DNA from: Heterobasidion occidentale
Lineage: Eukaryota; Basidiomycota; Agaricomycetes; Russulales; Bondarzewiaceae
Reading direction: 5' to 3'
Length of the DNA: 64,000 nt
Assembly (NCBI GenBank): GCA_039111635.1
Contig: JBCAQO010000007.1
Span: 2,790,001 to 2,854,000, forward strand
Shown: in pieces, positions 21,068-37,515 of the stretch
How positions within the stretch are numbered: position 1 is the first letter of the stretch
How the letters are laid out: every line of letters begins with the position of its first letter
Position numbers and translations under genes: made by a program
The notes under the pieces: model-generated
Seen by the model: only the letters and a program-made list of their open reading frames with translations
What the model was told of the DNA's origin: nothing
Database searches by the model: none

Positions 21068-24000
21068 ATGTGGACTATATCAGGGCCCTTCGACATCGAA
21101 ATAACAGCCGAAACCATCCATGAAAGTGAGCAAATCCTCTTCTTTGGCAGCCTGCAGTCGTTCACCATAAGTTCGTGGCCTCAAAAGAGGTCAAACTGCT
21201 CAAGAGTGGACAGAAGTACCTCATCGGGCGCAAAGACCGTGACCTCGTAGTGAACCACAAGAAAGTCTCCCGCGACCATGGTCAGATCATCGTTGGAGGC
21301 TGCACCGCCGAAGATGTGGTTCGTTCTCGCGCGGCTGAAAGGAACTCGAAAGCACCGTGTCTTACCTTGTATTTAGGGAGATCCGGACAAGATTCCTGTA
21401 CTTCAAATGCTAAACAGCAAGTCCAAGGCCATGACACTCTTGAGGGCGGGTGAACGCCTAGTATTCAATCCAGGCGCGTTGGAGGACCTACAAGATGGAG
21501 ACGTGGTGGATATTGTGACTGGACTTCCTCTGAGGTGTGTGGACCGCACACATACATTAACTTATACCTACACGTCCATTTTAGTTTCAGGTGGCATAGA
21601 ATATGCTGCTTCGAATCCGCCTCCAAAGGGAGAGATCCTGTGTCAATCGACGGATGTGCATCGCTAGGTATTTGCCGACGTGCACATTGCTCTCCCCCTC
21701 ATTGACCACCATTGCACCACCCAGGTATCAACCTCGTCCGCACACTCCACCCCACCGTGACTCATCACCTCACTCCTAATTACAACCTTTCTCCAACACT
21801 CTCCACCTCTCTTCTTACTGCCTCTCAATGCGTGAAGCCTGACTGGCTGCGAGAAATCGTTCGACTCGGCGTCTTGCCCAAGGATGACCCAAAGTCGCTC
21901 GAATTCACCTTTGCGTTACCGTCAGAGACAAAGTACCGCCCCGCATTCTCCGCCGTGCTGCCCCCGGCCCTGAAGACATTCAAAACATGGGAGCCTAATG
22001 AAGAACGCCTGAACATGTTCCGGGAGTGTCGGTTCGTCTTTGTTGGCGAAAAGGGACTGGAAATCCCGAGTGACTACGAGACGTTGGTGACGCGAGGCCA
22101 GGGAGGATGTGAGGCATTTTACGTGAACGCTGGGCTACTCAAGTGGACCAAGACGCTGTCGAAGGCGAAGGCGTGGGCGGATCAGAATCATGGAAAGGTA
22201 GTGCTTGTCGCTGACAGTAAAGCCATGGAGGTATCGTCCAAAGACAAGTGGCAAGAATTAGTTGACGAGGCTAAGGAGTAGGTAAACGGCTTCCAACTCC
22301 CGGGCACGCGCGTTGATGGTCCCATTAATAGTTCGGGCCTGCAATTCATCTTGCCAGATAACATCATACAAGCGGTCGCGCACGTCGACAAATTCTATAT
22401 CGATTGCGCTATTCCTGTGGACGTTCGGAATCAAGGTGAGGATCCCTACTTCGGCGTCGCGAGCGCTTCGACCTGCTCACATGCAGGACTTCAGACGATC
22501 GGCAATCTTCGCCCCTTCCTGACTTCGTGCCGAACACACATCCGGATGAACCCACGATCCCGCCAGACTACGGTATGGACCCCTTACCGAATAAGAAGAG
22601 GATGCGTCGCGCGCCGTCAGCAACGCCTGACCTAGCCATGGAATCCGATCAGCCATCAGATTCTGCACCTGCAGAACCATCACGTCCACTGCGTAAGGTA
22701 TATGCAGATCCGCAACCATTTGAGGTAGTCGCGCCCCCTGACAATCTACTTTGTAGTTCACCAAGAGAACCACCCAGACGGCAATGGCTTTACTCGGCTT
22801 TGACGATGATATTTCTATGCTGGATACCAGTTCTGCGGCGATCCCTGAGCCGGCCCCGCGTGCTGTTCCCCAGCCACCTGCGGCTGTGAGTTTTTCGTCT
22901 ATTGATGCGTGGGATCCAAGAACTCACTGTATTTATAGCCCACAAGCCAAGGCCGGCCCAGTAGATTTCGATCGCGGGCGGCGACCGGCCCAAAGAATGT
23001 TGCTAATTTACTTGGTCTGGACGACGATCTCGAGGACATCGTCAAGGGACCGGGTTTGGACAAGTACAAGGCTCTGTTCGAGGCGAGTGACCCCGACAAG
23101 CTCGGCACAGCCTCGAGTCAGACACAGGCCGACACGCAGACGCATGCAGCGAGATCAGGCGCGGTGAGCGGTGCTGCGGGGACGCTGACCGCCGTTCTCG
23201 AGGAGGAAGAGTCGAGCGCCGCACAGACGCACACGCAGATGCCGATGGAGGGCGAGACTCAGACGCAGTCTAGGGGCCAGAAGAGGAAGGCCATCGACTT
23301 CGCGGAAGATGACGACATAACGATGGAGGAGACACAAGGTCAGGGAGAGACGCAGACGGGCAGTTCTTCGAAACGCCGAGCCCTGGAGAACGTCAATGCT
23401 GTCGTGCCGAACTCTCAGGCACCTCCCTCGAGTGCGCCAAACTCCAAGAACGCCCAGGCCATCCACACGAAGTCAACAAAGCCGCCGTCGTCCTCTAAAC
23501 AAAAGAAAAACACGGAAGCAGCGAAGATGGACATCGACGAGAACTTTCTGAAAGCAGTCAACTCCACAAAACGCGGCAAGAAGATGGAAGATGCCTTCGA
23601 TCGCGAATTCAACAACCTGAAGATCTCGAGGCCCGAGCTCGAGAAGGACGAAAAGGAGCAAGAGTGGGCGTTGCTTGCGGACTTTGGGAACGAGAGCGTG
23701 AGGGGCAACTTTATGGTCATTCTGACGATAGATGTAGATCGCGATCGGGAATCTAGGCGAAATGCGCGTGTCAGAAGTGGGAACGTAGAATGGGCGGGAC
23801 GATCGGATTTCAAGAAATTCAAGAAGGCGAGGATGCATGTTCTAGGTCCCACGTTCTAAAGCTGAACCCCCTTTTCACAGAAAGCCCCAGGAGGGAGGTC
23901 CCGAGCTGTGGACCTGGTCGTCAGCGAAGAGAACGACTATGGCGTTGGTTCTTGTGAGAAGTTGATTCAGAGGATCTTACGATTCACTTGCTGACAGCCC

Positions 24001-24576
24001 CTTTTAGCATACTGGAAACCCCAAACGCATTCTCAGCCCGAGTCGCAGAGCCAGAGCTTCTTCGGAACCGCTAGCGAGAAGGCACCGCGTCCAAAAACGC
24101 AGTCTCGGACGCAGTCATCGAGCAAGGGGAAGACCCGCGCCATCGTGGTCAGTGACTCCGAAGAGAGCGACGCGAAGCCCACACAGCGAAAAGCTACCGG
24201 CAAGAAGCCCATCTCCAAGACAAAGTCCCAATCTTCCGCGAAGCGTTCGACACGATCCACGAGATCCCGCGAGGCGTCGCAGCCGTTGTTCCTGGAATCT
24301 GAAGATGAAGGCAGCAAGGGCGCGAGCCAAAAGCTCGACGATATTGGGGAGGAAGAGTACATTGATATCAACGAGGGGCTAGGGCCCAGTGACGATGAGG
24401 CGATGGACGATTTGGATGGGATGACCTCGACTATGCTCACTGGGACCGAGTCACAATTGACAGCTCCAAGGTCCAGTAGACGGACCGGGACACAGAAGAG
24501 AAAGGCGCCTGTCATGGACGATGATTCGGACGATGTTATGTTTGCAGGATTCAAGAAAAGGAGTAGGTTTGGTTGA
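21068..24576 (+). CDS. nbs1: Nbs1/Xrs2-type subunit of the MRN double-strand-break repair complex
   Basis: Multi-exon. The N-terminal FHA domain runs from MWTISGPFDIEITAETIHE through KEVKLLKSGQKYLIGRKDRDLVVNHKKVSRDHGQIIVG to LQDGDVVDIVTGLPL. A BRCT region follows (GINLVRTLHPTVTHHL...ASQCVKPDWLREIVRLG), then a second BRCT-like part (ECRFVFVGEKGLEIPSDYETLVTRGQGG...VVLVADSKAMEV). The linker is disordered and rich in TQ sites (ADTQTH, GETQTQS, EETQGQGETQTG, KTQSRTQSS), as expected for Tel1/ATM phosphorylation. The Mre11-binding motif is GRSDFKKFKK. The acidic-aromatic tail DSDDVMFAGFKKRSRFG matches the Tel1/ATM-binding C-terminus. The product should tether Mre11-Rad50 at breaks in the nucleus. 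Its 5' end was copied to 17686. Exact internal splice sites are approximate. Confidence 0.9.
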
Positions 24577-24951
24577 GTTGACCTCAAAGTCAATTGTACT
24601 CTCCACGCGTTTCTCAAACTACTTTACAGAATCCATCTAGACAGGACGAACAGTCTATGCTCCTGCCTTCTCCTCCTCTTTCTTTTCTCACGCACGCTAG
24701 TTTGTCTAATTCTGTTCCATGCTCTGAACCCTGGCAGCGTCAATGCGATTCGGTGAGGCAGGGTATGATTATAACGACTGATAACACTCCTTAGAATACA
24801 GTATAATCAACACAGCAGTATGCAGTATGAATAAAGAATCGGAAGAAAACCCGACTGAAAAGTCTGAATACAAAAACAGGTATCTGCAAACCGGGGCTCG
24901 AGGGACCAAATGCCCGCCCAGAGAGAACATATCGACCACCTCTATGACCAT
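24577..24951. other. Convergent intergenic region
   Basis: About 375 bp between the 3' ends of nbs1 and the JmjC gene. Only short frames are present. AT-rich stretches near 24790-24840 ('aatacagtataat', 'gaataaagaatc') may serve poly(A) signalling. Confidence 0.4.
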
Positions 24952-30025
<5,074 letters not shown>

Positions 30026-32122
30026 ATGTCCGCTCTTGCAGGTCACACCATGTTCTTCCTGTTCATCTTTTCATTTTCGATCGCTTTGCAATGCGTTGCA
30101 CAGGAGAGACTGTTCCAGTGGTCGTTTGTCAACAACGTGAGTGTCTGGATCTTGATCGTGCTGTGCGAGCCTCGCTGACATCGCCCCGATCGGCCTCTGC
30201 GCCAGTCGACAAGCCTCGTTGAGTGTCAAAGTACCGATATCGTCGTGCAGTCGCTCGCTGGCGAGTCCGGTATCGGCCATCCCCCTTACTACATGATCGC
30301 GTACGAGGTGAACGGCCTGGCGACGGTGAGCCCAGCGGGCTCAGACGCGAGCCGACTGAGTTGGACGGTTGATCATCGAGCAGGTGAGTTGACGTGCCCG
30401 GTTTGGTGTCCCCATTCGCGCCCGGGCGCTAACCGGCGCTTGTGGGGCGAAGGATCCGACGTGATTTTGAGCCTCGTAGACTCGGCTGGTAACAGCGGAG
30501 GAGTCGCTCCCTCTACGTATTCGATCACTGGTGCGCATCTCTAGTGATTTTAATTTCATCGGTCCCTCATGCGTCGTGTCGGCGATAGACGGATCTTCCT
30601 CTTGTCTTCCGTCCGTCCCTACCGCTTGGCCGTTGATCAATGCAAACACCACGAAGGACCTGGACACTTGCCAGCCCTTGGGGCTCGTCATGGCTGGTGG
30701 TGTCCCTCCATACACGATCTCCATTGTGCAGCTAGGGGGCTCCGTCAGGAACGTTTCCCTCGGGTCACAGGACAATGCGTACACGTGGATCAATCAAGCC
30801 GCCCCAAATTCGGACCTGCTGGGTACGTCCGATGCGCTCTGCTCCACGCGAAGCTCTGACTGAAGTTGCACCTTCCGCCCTATAGTTACCGTCAGCGATT
30901 CGTGCGTAACCGACTCGTTTATGACTGCGGGGTAAGACACTCACGCGAGGACTTGATCAATAGCAACAGGCACTGGGCTCCACGGTCGGTGATCATCAAT
31001 ACGACCGGCTCCTCAAACACAACATGCCCAGGGTTGTCGTCGGGCTCGAGCAGTGAATCGCTGACAGTCCCGCGCGGCGGGAGCGCAAACCACACGGCCA
31101 TCATCATCGGCGTGTGTCTCGGCGTGACCGTCTTGGTCCTCGTGTTCTGCCTGGTTTTGTTCTTCGTGTTCTTGCGGATGCGCTCGAGCAAGACCATCAT
31201 CGATGGGCAGGATGTCTTGCCGAGATCTTGGATGGACGACACGCTCGTCTCGCGCTCCGGCACGATCTTCGTATCCGAGGGTCACAAATCCCTCACCGTC
31301 GACCTCTCCCACTCCAGGATGTCCTCCCGCTCCCATCCCGTGTCGCCTTCCTCACCGCGCAATTCGCCCCTCGTACAAGTGCCTTCCATCTTCATGTCCC
31401 ATAATTACCCGCCCCACGAAGTCTTGGATATCTCCCCCGCCAACCGCCCCGTCCTCGACGTCCTGGACATCTCGCCCACCAGCCGCCCCGTCCTCGACGT
31501 CCTGGACATCTCCCCCGCCAACCGCCCCGTTCTCGACGTCCTGGACATCTCGCCGACCAACCGTCCCGTTTCGCCGGCGGCATCCACCCATTCCAATCAC
31601 GATCTGCGCCGCTCGAATCCCTCTCCGACGCCTTCCGCGTCGCCGGGCGACGATCGAGCTTCCATCGCGAGCCCGATCTGGCCAGACCCACGCATTCCGC
31701 GTCCGCCGCCAGTGTCGCCCCTGTCGCTGTCGCCCATCCGCTCCCCGACGTCGCCCGTCAGACCGCTTCCCCGTCCCCCACTCGAACGCTCCCCCGCCCC
31801 ACTCTCCCGCAAAGCACGGGAAGCGGCGTCCGAGCGTCACCTGCGCAACGTGCGCTCAACAGGCGACGTCCGCTGCGCAGTGGCCTCTCCTGCCCCAACG
31901 CCGGTCAGCCGGCCTCCTCGGGATGCGTCGCTCGCCCGCGCGCAGTCGCTCATGAACATGCGGGTCGCCGACCTGTCGCAGGGCGGGTTCCGCGAATCGT
32001 GGACGCAGGACGCGCGGGGCCGCGACATGGTCATCATCCAGCATCGAGACGCCATCGTACAAGAGCTCCCGCCCCCATATGACGAAATCTTACCCGGCAC
32101 CTCGAGTCTGCAATCCCCATGA
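30026..32122 (+). CDS. Single-pass membrane protein with 13-residue repeats and PPPY tail
   Basis: Multi-exon. The N-terminal signal peptide is MSALAGHTMFFLFIFSFSIALQCVAQ. The extracellular part includes QSTDIVVQSLAGESGIGHPPYYMIAYEVNG and a Cys-containing segment (SSCLPSVPTAWPLINANTTKDLDTCQPLGLVMAGGVPPYTISIVQLGG), with several NxT/S sites. One transmembrane helix follows (HTAIIIGVCLGVTVLVLVFCLVLFFVFLRM), then a long Ser/Pro/Arg-rich cytoplasmic tail. The tail holds four 13-residue repeats (VLDISP(A/T)(N/S)RPVLD) and the motif ELPPPYDEI near its end. PPxY motifs bind WW domains such as those of Rsp5/Nedd4 ubiquitin ligases or their adaptors. Such one-helix, Ser/Pro-tailed proteins are common and mostly uncharacterised in Agaricomycetes. 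No enzyme domain is seen; a surface sensor or cargo role is conjecture. Confidence 0.8.
31421..31576 (+). repeat. Four 39-bp in-frame tandem repeats
   Basis: Four units of 39 bp (13 codons). Units alternate between Ala-Asn and Thr-(Ser/Asn) at positions 7-8, and the last unit ends VSP instead of VLD. The alternation suggests duplication of a 78-bp two-unit block. Confidence 0.9.
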
Positions 32123-32545
32123 TGAAGCTTTGTTTTTTTTCAATCTGTTGCTCTGCATCGCGCTCACTCTCGTTCCAAAATACCTAATCGTACGCTATCC
32201 TACAATCAATGTACCCCAGGCCCGCATGCACACCGCCCGACGCGGTGTGACCGTGTTCTTTACGTCTCGTGCATGCACGTCGTCCCGCTATCTCGACGAT
32301 ACAATAGTGTAGATCATCATAATAGTCCTTAGCCTCAGTGATCTAATCGCATCCAACCCATCGCGGTTTTCGTTCGTACTTCAAGGTATGATGGACGCAC
32401 AAAATGATTGGGGAAAGCGCTTTGACGTAAGGACGCTTATGAGGCTTTGTTAGTCTGCGCGCGGCGCGTCTCGAGGCCGAGTCACACAATTGGCTTGAAG
32501 CAGAAACACTGACCCTCCCGATCCACTCGCAAAATTGACTGCGAG
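32123..32545. other. Intergenic region
   Basis: About 420 bp between two same-strand genes. It holds the 3' region of the membrane-protein gene and the rmt2 promoter. No motif recognised. Confidence 0.4.
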
Positions 32546-34065
32546 ATGTCGGTCGACGATAGTTTTCCCATGGAGAACGCAGAGAATTCCAACATCGACG
32601 AGCTCATCGTTCTCGGACAAAGCCTGATCGACGCGATTTTAGAACGCAAGTCTTCCTCGCACATCCAATCCCTCATCGACGCCGGCGCACCGCTCTGGTT
32701 CCAGGACGACGACGGCTGGTCTCCTCTGCACGCAGCCGCCAACGTGGAGGACGATGGACTCATCCGAGTGCTGCTGCAGGAGGGAGCGGTGTGGAATGCC
32801 GGTGCGGCAGATTCTCTTCACGTTTTCATGTAGGACGTTGACTGCTGCTTCCAGTCGATAATCTCGGCAACACCGCAGGGGACATCGCCCTCTCGCTGAA
32901 CAACGACGCGTGCTACCGGCTCATTCGAGACGCTGGTATACGGTCCGGCACGTCTTTTTACTAGTACTCCCCTGTGCTATCCCTGGAAGCGCTTACCCCG
33001 GAATAGAACTACTGCTGCAGCTGCTGTCCTCGAGAGGGCCGGACCTCGGCGGCGGCGATGCGCTCGTCCTGAAAACAGAAGACGACACCGCTTTCGGATC
33101 GACGGATGCGTTCCTCAATTCTCGTCTGCGATACACACAAGACGCGCAGGGGCAGGAAATCTGCCTCTTGACCGCCGGAGAGGAGGAGGTCGGCGTGATG
33201 ATGGGATGGGAGCGCGAGATCAGTGAGCGTTCCGGACTTTGTTTGTCCTAAGATGTCGTGGGCGTTTGGTTGACGGACGCTAGTATAAAGTGCGAGAGAC
33301 CGTCCGGCAGATGTGCGCCGAGCACAAAAAGCTCCCCGAGGGCCTCAGGGTGCTCAACGTCGGCTTTGGCCTCGGCATCGTGAGTTCATCCGGGCTCTAC
33401 GAGTCGACGAAGGAAGAAAGCTCATTCGCGATGACCCAGGTCGACTCTTTCTTTCAGAACCTTCCGATGCCCCCTTCCCTGCATGTCATCATCGAGCCTC
33501 ATACTGACGTCCTCCAACACATGCGAGACACCGGCTGGTATGAAAAGAAAGGGGTCAAGATCCTGGAGGGCAAATGGCAAGATTTCATCGAGAGCGACGT
33601 CCTCCTAGCCGCAGGAGGCTTCGATGCCGTCTACACGGACACTTTTTCCGAAGACTACGACGGTGAGACGACGCGACTGGCCTACGAGTACGACACGCTA
33701 ACGATTCGGGACCAGACTTGTACAGATTCTTCCAGCACCTCCCGAGACTGCTCGCCGGCCCCGACGCCCGGTTCAGCTTCTTCAACGGCCTCGGCGCCAC
33801 GAGTGAGTGCCTCGCGAAGAATCCACGAGCACGTTATACTTATGACAATTGCGTTGCAGACGCGCTGTTTTATGACGTCTACGTCCATTTGTCCGAGATC
33901 CACCTCGAAGAGGTCGGCTTGGAAGTGCGTTGGGACGAGCTTGACGTGGCGGCCGCAAAGGGCGAAGACAGGTGGGGGAAGACTAGAGAGTATTTTGGCC
34001 TAAGGTTGTACCGTCTTCCCATCGGGCAAATGCGCCCGCGGTCTTCGATCCAGGACAAAAAGTAG
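32546..34065 (+). CDS. rmt2: Protein arginine N5 (delta)-methyltransferase Rmt2
   Basis: Multi-exon. An N-terminal ankyrin-like part (HIQSLIDAGAPLWFQDDDGWSPLHAAANVEDDGLIRVLLQEGAVWN + AVDNLGNTAGDIALSLNN) leads into an SAM-dependent methyltransferase fold. Its motif I is LRVLNVGFGLGIVD; HVIIEPHTDVLQHMRDTGW, FDAVYTDTFSEDYD and [36 protein letters not shown] follow. This order is characteristic of Rmt2, which methylates the delta nitrogen of an arginine in ribosomal protein L12 in yeast. Frames join through short introns, e.g. between GLGIV and DSFFQNLPMP. The protein ends RSSIQDKK at 34065, close to the tail of the convergent dead GH28 gene. Confidence 0.93.
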
Positions 34066-34181
34066 ATGTCTTGTTGTCCATATGGCTCACGGCCATGTCC
34101 AACAAAAGATACGACACACGCATACATAGATAGAATCCGTGTCGTTGTAAGTGTAATAACCAAAAAGATCTCCAGCATGAC

Positions 34182-35479
34182 CCTGTAGAACAATTGAACC
34201 CAACCGGGTCCACCACGTTGCTGCAAGTGATTTTCTGCGCCGATGAAGGCGTGGTGACGTCGACGTCGACGAGCGCGACGCCAGGACACGGCGCCGCGCC
34301 GCTGCGATGAAACTCTGCGACGTGCCTCTTCGCGCTACCGCGGACGGGGCCCCAGGCCACGTCGGAGATCTGGAACTGGGACGTGTCGCACCCGCCGGTC
34401 GCGCCGCTGAAGCTCGTGCACTGCGTGATGAAGGCGACGTCCTGCGCGAGATCGGTCACGTTGAAATCGCGGAACGCTACGGAAACCCGTCAGAAGGATC
34501 GAAAGAAAGACCAAAGGAAGGAAGGGGAAAGTGAGGGAAGGTTCGTACTGAGGTTCTTCGCGTAGCCGAGCCCACCTCCGCCGCCTGTAGGCAGCAACCA
34601 TGAAAACCAATTCTCGGCCAAAGGCGACGGAGGCTTGTAACGACGCTCTCATCGTTCGGCGGAAAGTTCTGTTCGACGCCCGTCCACGTCTTCACATACC
34701 CGGCATAAGCGCTCCCGATCGCAGTCACCCTCTCCGCGGTGAAGTTCGCGACGAACTCGTACACGCCGGGGTACTGCCCGATCGACCCGATCGCGACGCC
34801 GTTCCCGCCGTGGAACACCGAGTCCTGTACCAGTATGTTTGACGAATTGGCCTTGAGCGAGATGTTGTCGTCGCCGCAGGTCACGTCCCAATTGCGCATG
34901 GTGATGTTGTTCGCGTAGAACGTGTCTACGTCGTCGGCGTTTTGTGTCTGCGCCTGAAGTCGTTCGAAAGTCAGTCAGAGAATATCAGTGGCCGTGGATG
35001 TGCGAGGGGCTCACGCTATCATTCGATGTGCTGTTGATGTATATATTCTCCAGGAGCAGGTTTTCGGCTGTGTGAATCGCCATGGTCCAGAACTGACTCT
35101 GCGCGAAGCGGATGCCCTCGAAGACGGAGTTCGTTGTGTTGCGGATGACGAAATTGATAGGTCGGCCGGGCTTGTTCGAGACCCCGTTTCCGTATTCGTA
35201 TCTACAACGAAAAGCCCAGTATCAACACCCGACAATGCTGGCAGTGAAGACAACGCCCTACCAGATCTGTCCATTCCCGTCAAAGGTTCCGTGGCCATTG
35301 CCGGTGAACAGTATATCGTCGCCGCCAAACTCCCAAGCAAGGGTCATGTTTTGGTAACCCAGTGGCAGGCTGTTATTCGTCCAATATGCTGTGTCGGTTC
35401 CCCACTATCTCCGTGCTCATGCTCGGCGATTTCAATTTCGACGAGCAAAAACAGAGATGCGCACCAGTAAGGTTCCTCC
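34182..35479 (-). pseudogene. GH28 exo-polygalacturonase-like gene, body without its first exon
   Basis: Exons 2 onward of a GH28 gene on the minus strand: WGTDTAYWTNNSLPLGYQN, FGGDDILFTGNGHGTFDGNGQIW, FVIRNTTNSVFEGIRFAQSQFWTMAIHTAENLLLENIYINSTSNDS, AQTQNADDVDTFYANNITMRNWDVTCGDDNISLKAN and GGNGVAIGSIGQYPGVYEF. Compared with the intact paralogue at 52268, the NTDG motif reads NADD, a Cys in the last exon has become Arg (EFHRSGA against AFQCSGA), and the stop codon is lost by a small deletion (STGSCW instead of STGL-stop). The frame therefore runs on toward rmt2. Exon 1 is inverted next to it (35480-35785), so no secreted product can be made. Confidence 0.9.
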
Positions 35480-35785
35480 TAGCCCACATTCACAATGAGA
35501 CTACCTCTGCCTAGCGACCCAGCGAGGCATCTCTTCAGACTGCTTTTCTCGCTTTATCTTGTGTCCACTCACCTGCTTTTGACCCGCGCCGGCCGTGTCG
35601 AGAAGGACGGACAGATCTGCACTGTCGTTCCCTCTGACAACGGCGGTGACGACTCCTCTGCGGTCATCACCGCATTTGAACAGTGCAACGTCGACGCATC
35701 CGTCATATTCTTGAACACCACATATCACATCGAACGGGTGATGAAGACTACGGGCCTGCGCAACGTCAAAGTGGACCTGGGTGGA
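35480..35785 (+). pseudogene. GH28 exon 1, inverted in place
   Basis: Encodes the signal peptide and N-terminus MRLPLPSDPARHLFRLLFS...GRVEKDGQICTVVPSDNGGDDSSAV...YHIERVMKTTGLRNVKVDLGG on the plus strand. The rest of the gene and its promoter are on the minus strand. The piece starts 15 bp before the ATG (tagcccacattcaca) and stops at VDLGG. The sequence beyond 35785 matches the reverse complement of the paralogue's promoter, which shows that only this ~306 bp was flipped. Confidence 0.9.
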
Positions 35786-36429
35786 CTGTTGCATCTCGGG
35801 ACCAGCTGCCACGATGTTTAGAGTGTCGTGGAGAAGCCTATGCGATATCATGTATTTCAATCGAAGTGTGGACGTCCATCCGAGCGGACCGTATGCAAGT
35901 CGTAGAAGCCAAAGAGATGAGTCATGTCATGGCAAGCACGGTCATTTGGAGAATTTTCGAAGGATGTTTGAACACTGGCAGACGATCCGAATGTCCGTCT
36001 TAGTCATAGAAAAAACGAAAGAATATATCTCACTTGAGCTCCACGGGTAAGGCGACGCCGGTTTTATACTGGAGAATGGGGTGATAAAGGTCAGCATATG
36101 CTGCGATGTAGGGAACTTCGAAACTTCAAGTCAGCCTGATCAGCAATGCAATCTTCAACTCCTACCAGGCTGTTACAGACACCACCATGCATCGTTCAAA
36201 TAGTGTTGTATGCTGAGAAATATAAAACGAGAGCGGATTTGAGAACCAGACCGAATTCATACGCATAAACAGCAGCACGATTATGTTGATGACCTCGTTG
36301 ACTATTTATCGTTCGTGCTTCGGTTTGGACTCTGAAAGACGACATCAGAAACAAGCATGATACATAAACACGATAGAAGAATCCATCAAATGATACAATT
36401 GCTCGCTCAACGTTACAACATTTTCGCCA
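35786..36429 (-). promoter_or_regulatory. Orphan promoter of the broken GH28 gene, then unassigned sequence
   Basis: From 35786 to about 35950 the minus strand aligns with 52100-52260, upstream of the intact GH28 gene (shared 'gagcggaccgtatgcaa' and 'catggcaagca'). The paralogue's TATA box (TATAAAC) reads CTAAAC here, so it is also damaged. From about 36000 to the PRE4 stop I see nothing recognisable. Confidence 0.7.
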
Positions 36430-37515
36430 TCATTGAGTTTGGGAACCATAACCTCTGATCCCATCTGCAAAGCCCCATGAGGTCTCTAGCTTGAGGGACT
36501 CGGTGATTGCCGTTCCAGAGGCATTGATGGTGGCGATTTGGTACTACAATCCAGCAGACGCGTCTGAGTAATTTCAAAGAAGAGGGGGGCTCAGAGCATA
36601 CCTTGTTCAAGCTGCGAGCATCACGATAGAACAGGACACGCATGCAGTCTTCGATGATTTTGCGCGCTTCTTGTTCTGTCAGGACATCTTCCTTGCCTTC
36701 GACAGCTTTCCGAAGCAGTGGCTGCGCAATGTAGGCACCGTAGCCCGTGGCAAGAGTGGATGCCGTGTATGTCGTGCCGAGAAGGTCGACGTATGCCAGG
36801 AATCTGTGAAACGATGTACATGAACATTCATTTCTTGAACCCACCCCCATGCACATTTCCAGCACGTACCTCTTTCCATCTCTGACACCCCCAACCAACA
36901 GAGAATTCCACAAGGGATTGAGTTTGGACCGTCGCCCATACATAACCTGGGACAGATACTCATGAATCTCAGCAGGACCAAGCTTATGTCCATCCTGCGC
37001 AGTGATCTCTTCTTCTATGATGAGGTCGTCGAGGATGCGCTGCAGATACTGGAAGTCGGACATGTCGCCGCCCGCGCCTACGACTGTGAAATCGCCGACA
37101 GGGTGAAGACGCTGGACGTCCTTGAAGCGGGCGAGAGAGCCATATGATGCTGAGCATCACGAGGAGACTATAAGCGGGGGTGAGACCGGTGCGGGAGTGG
37201 GGCACACCAAGGTTGTCCGCTGCCATCATAATCCCATCCTTATACTTGAGCGCGAGCACGCTCGTACCGGTCACGATAGGTTGTCTACAACATGATCAAA
37301 GGTCAATCCCAGGAGTATGAATGCGCTGATCAACTCACTGAGTGTGCTGGACACCTTCAGCAAATGCGTCCTTCGGTCGGGAATGTATAGGGTAAGTCGA
37401 GTACGCGTCAAAGTCATTGTTTCTCTGCTCACGGTCATCCCTGCGTCAGGATCTATGCTGATTCAACATGATGCGCACATACCGGGCGGCCCCAGTTCGT
37501 CGGGAAGTGATCCAT
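36430..37515 (-). CDS. PRE4: 20S proteasome beta subunit Pre4 (beta-7 type)
   Basis: Multi-exon. The start is MDHFPTNWGRP; an intron then joins it to RNNDFDAYSTYPIHSRPKDAFAEGVQHTQ + QPIVTGTSVLALKYKDGIMMAADNLG. The proteasome fold continues: [122 protein letters not shown] and EEQARKIIEDCMRVLFYRDARSLNK-type segments. It ends FADGIRGYGSQTQ. The Pre4 lineage is a non-catalytic beta subunit with a propeptide; the TGTSVLALKYKDG segment follows the propeptide. It is a single-copy housekeeping gene sitting between rearranged accessory genes. Confidence 0.93.

Noticed and set aside
34300..34535. Plus-strand frame across the GH28 relic
   Set aside because: Mirror of the minus-strand GH28 exon, which aligns with the intact paralogue.
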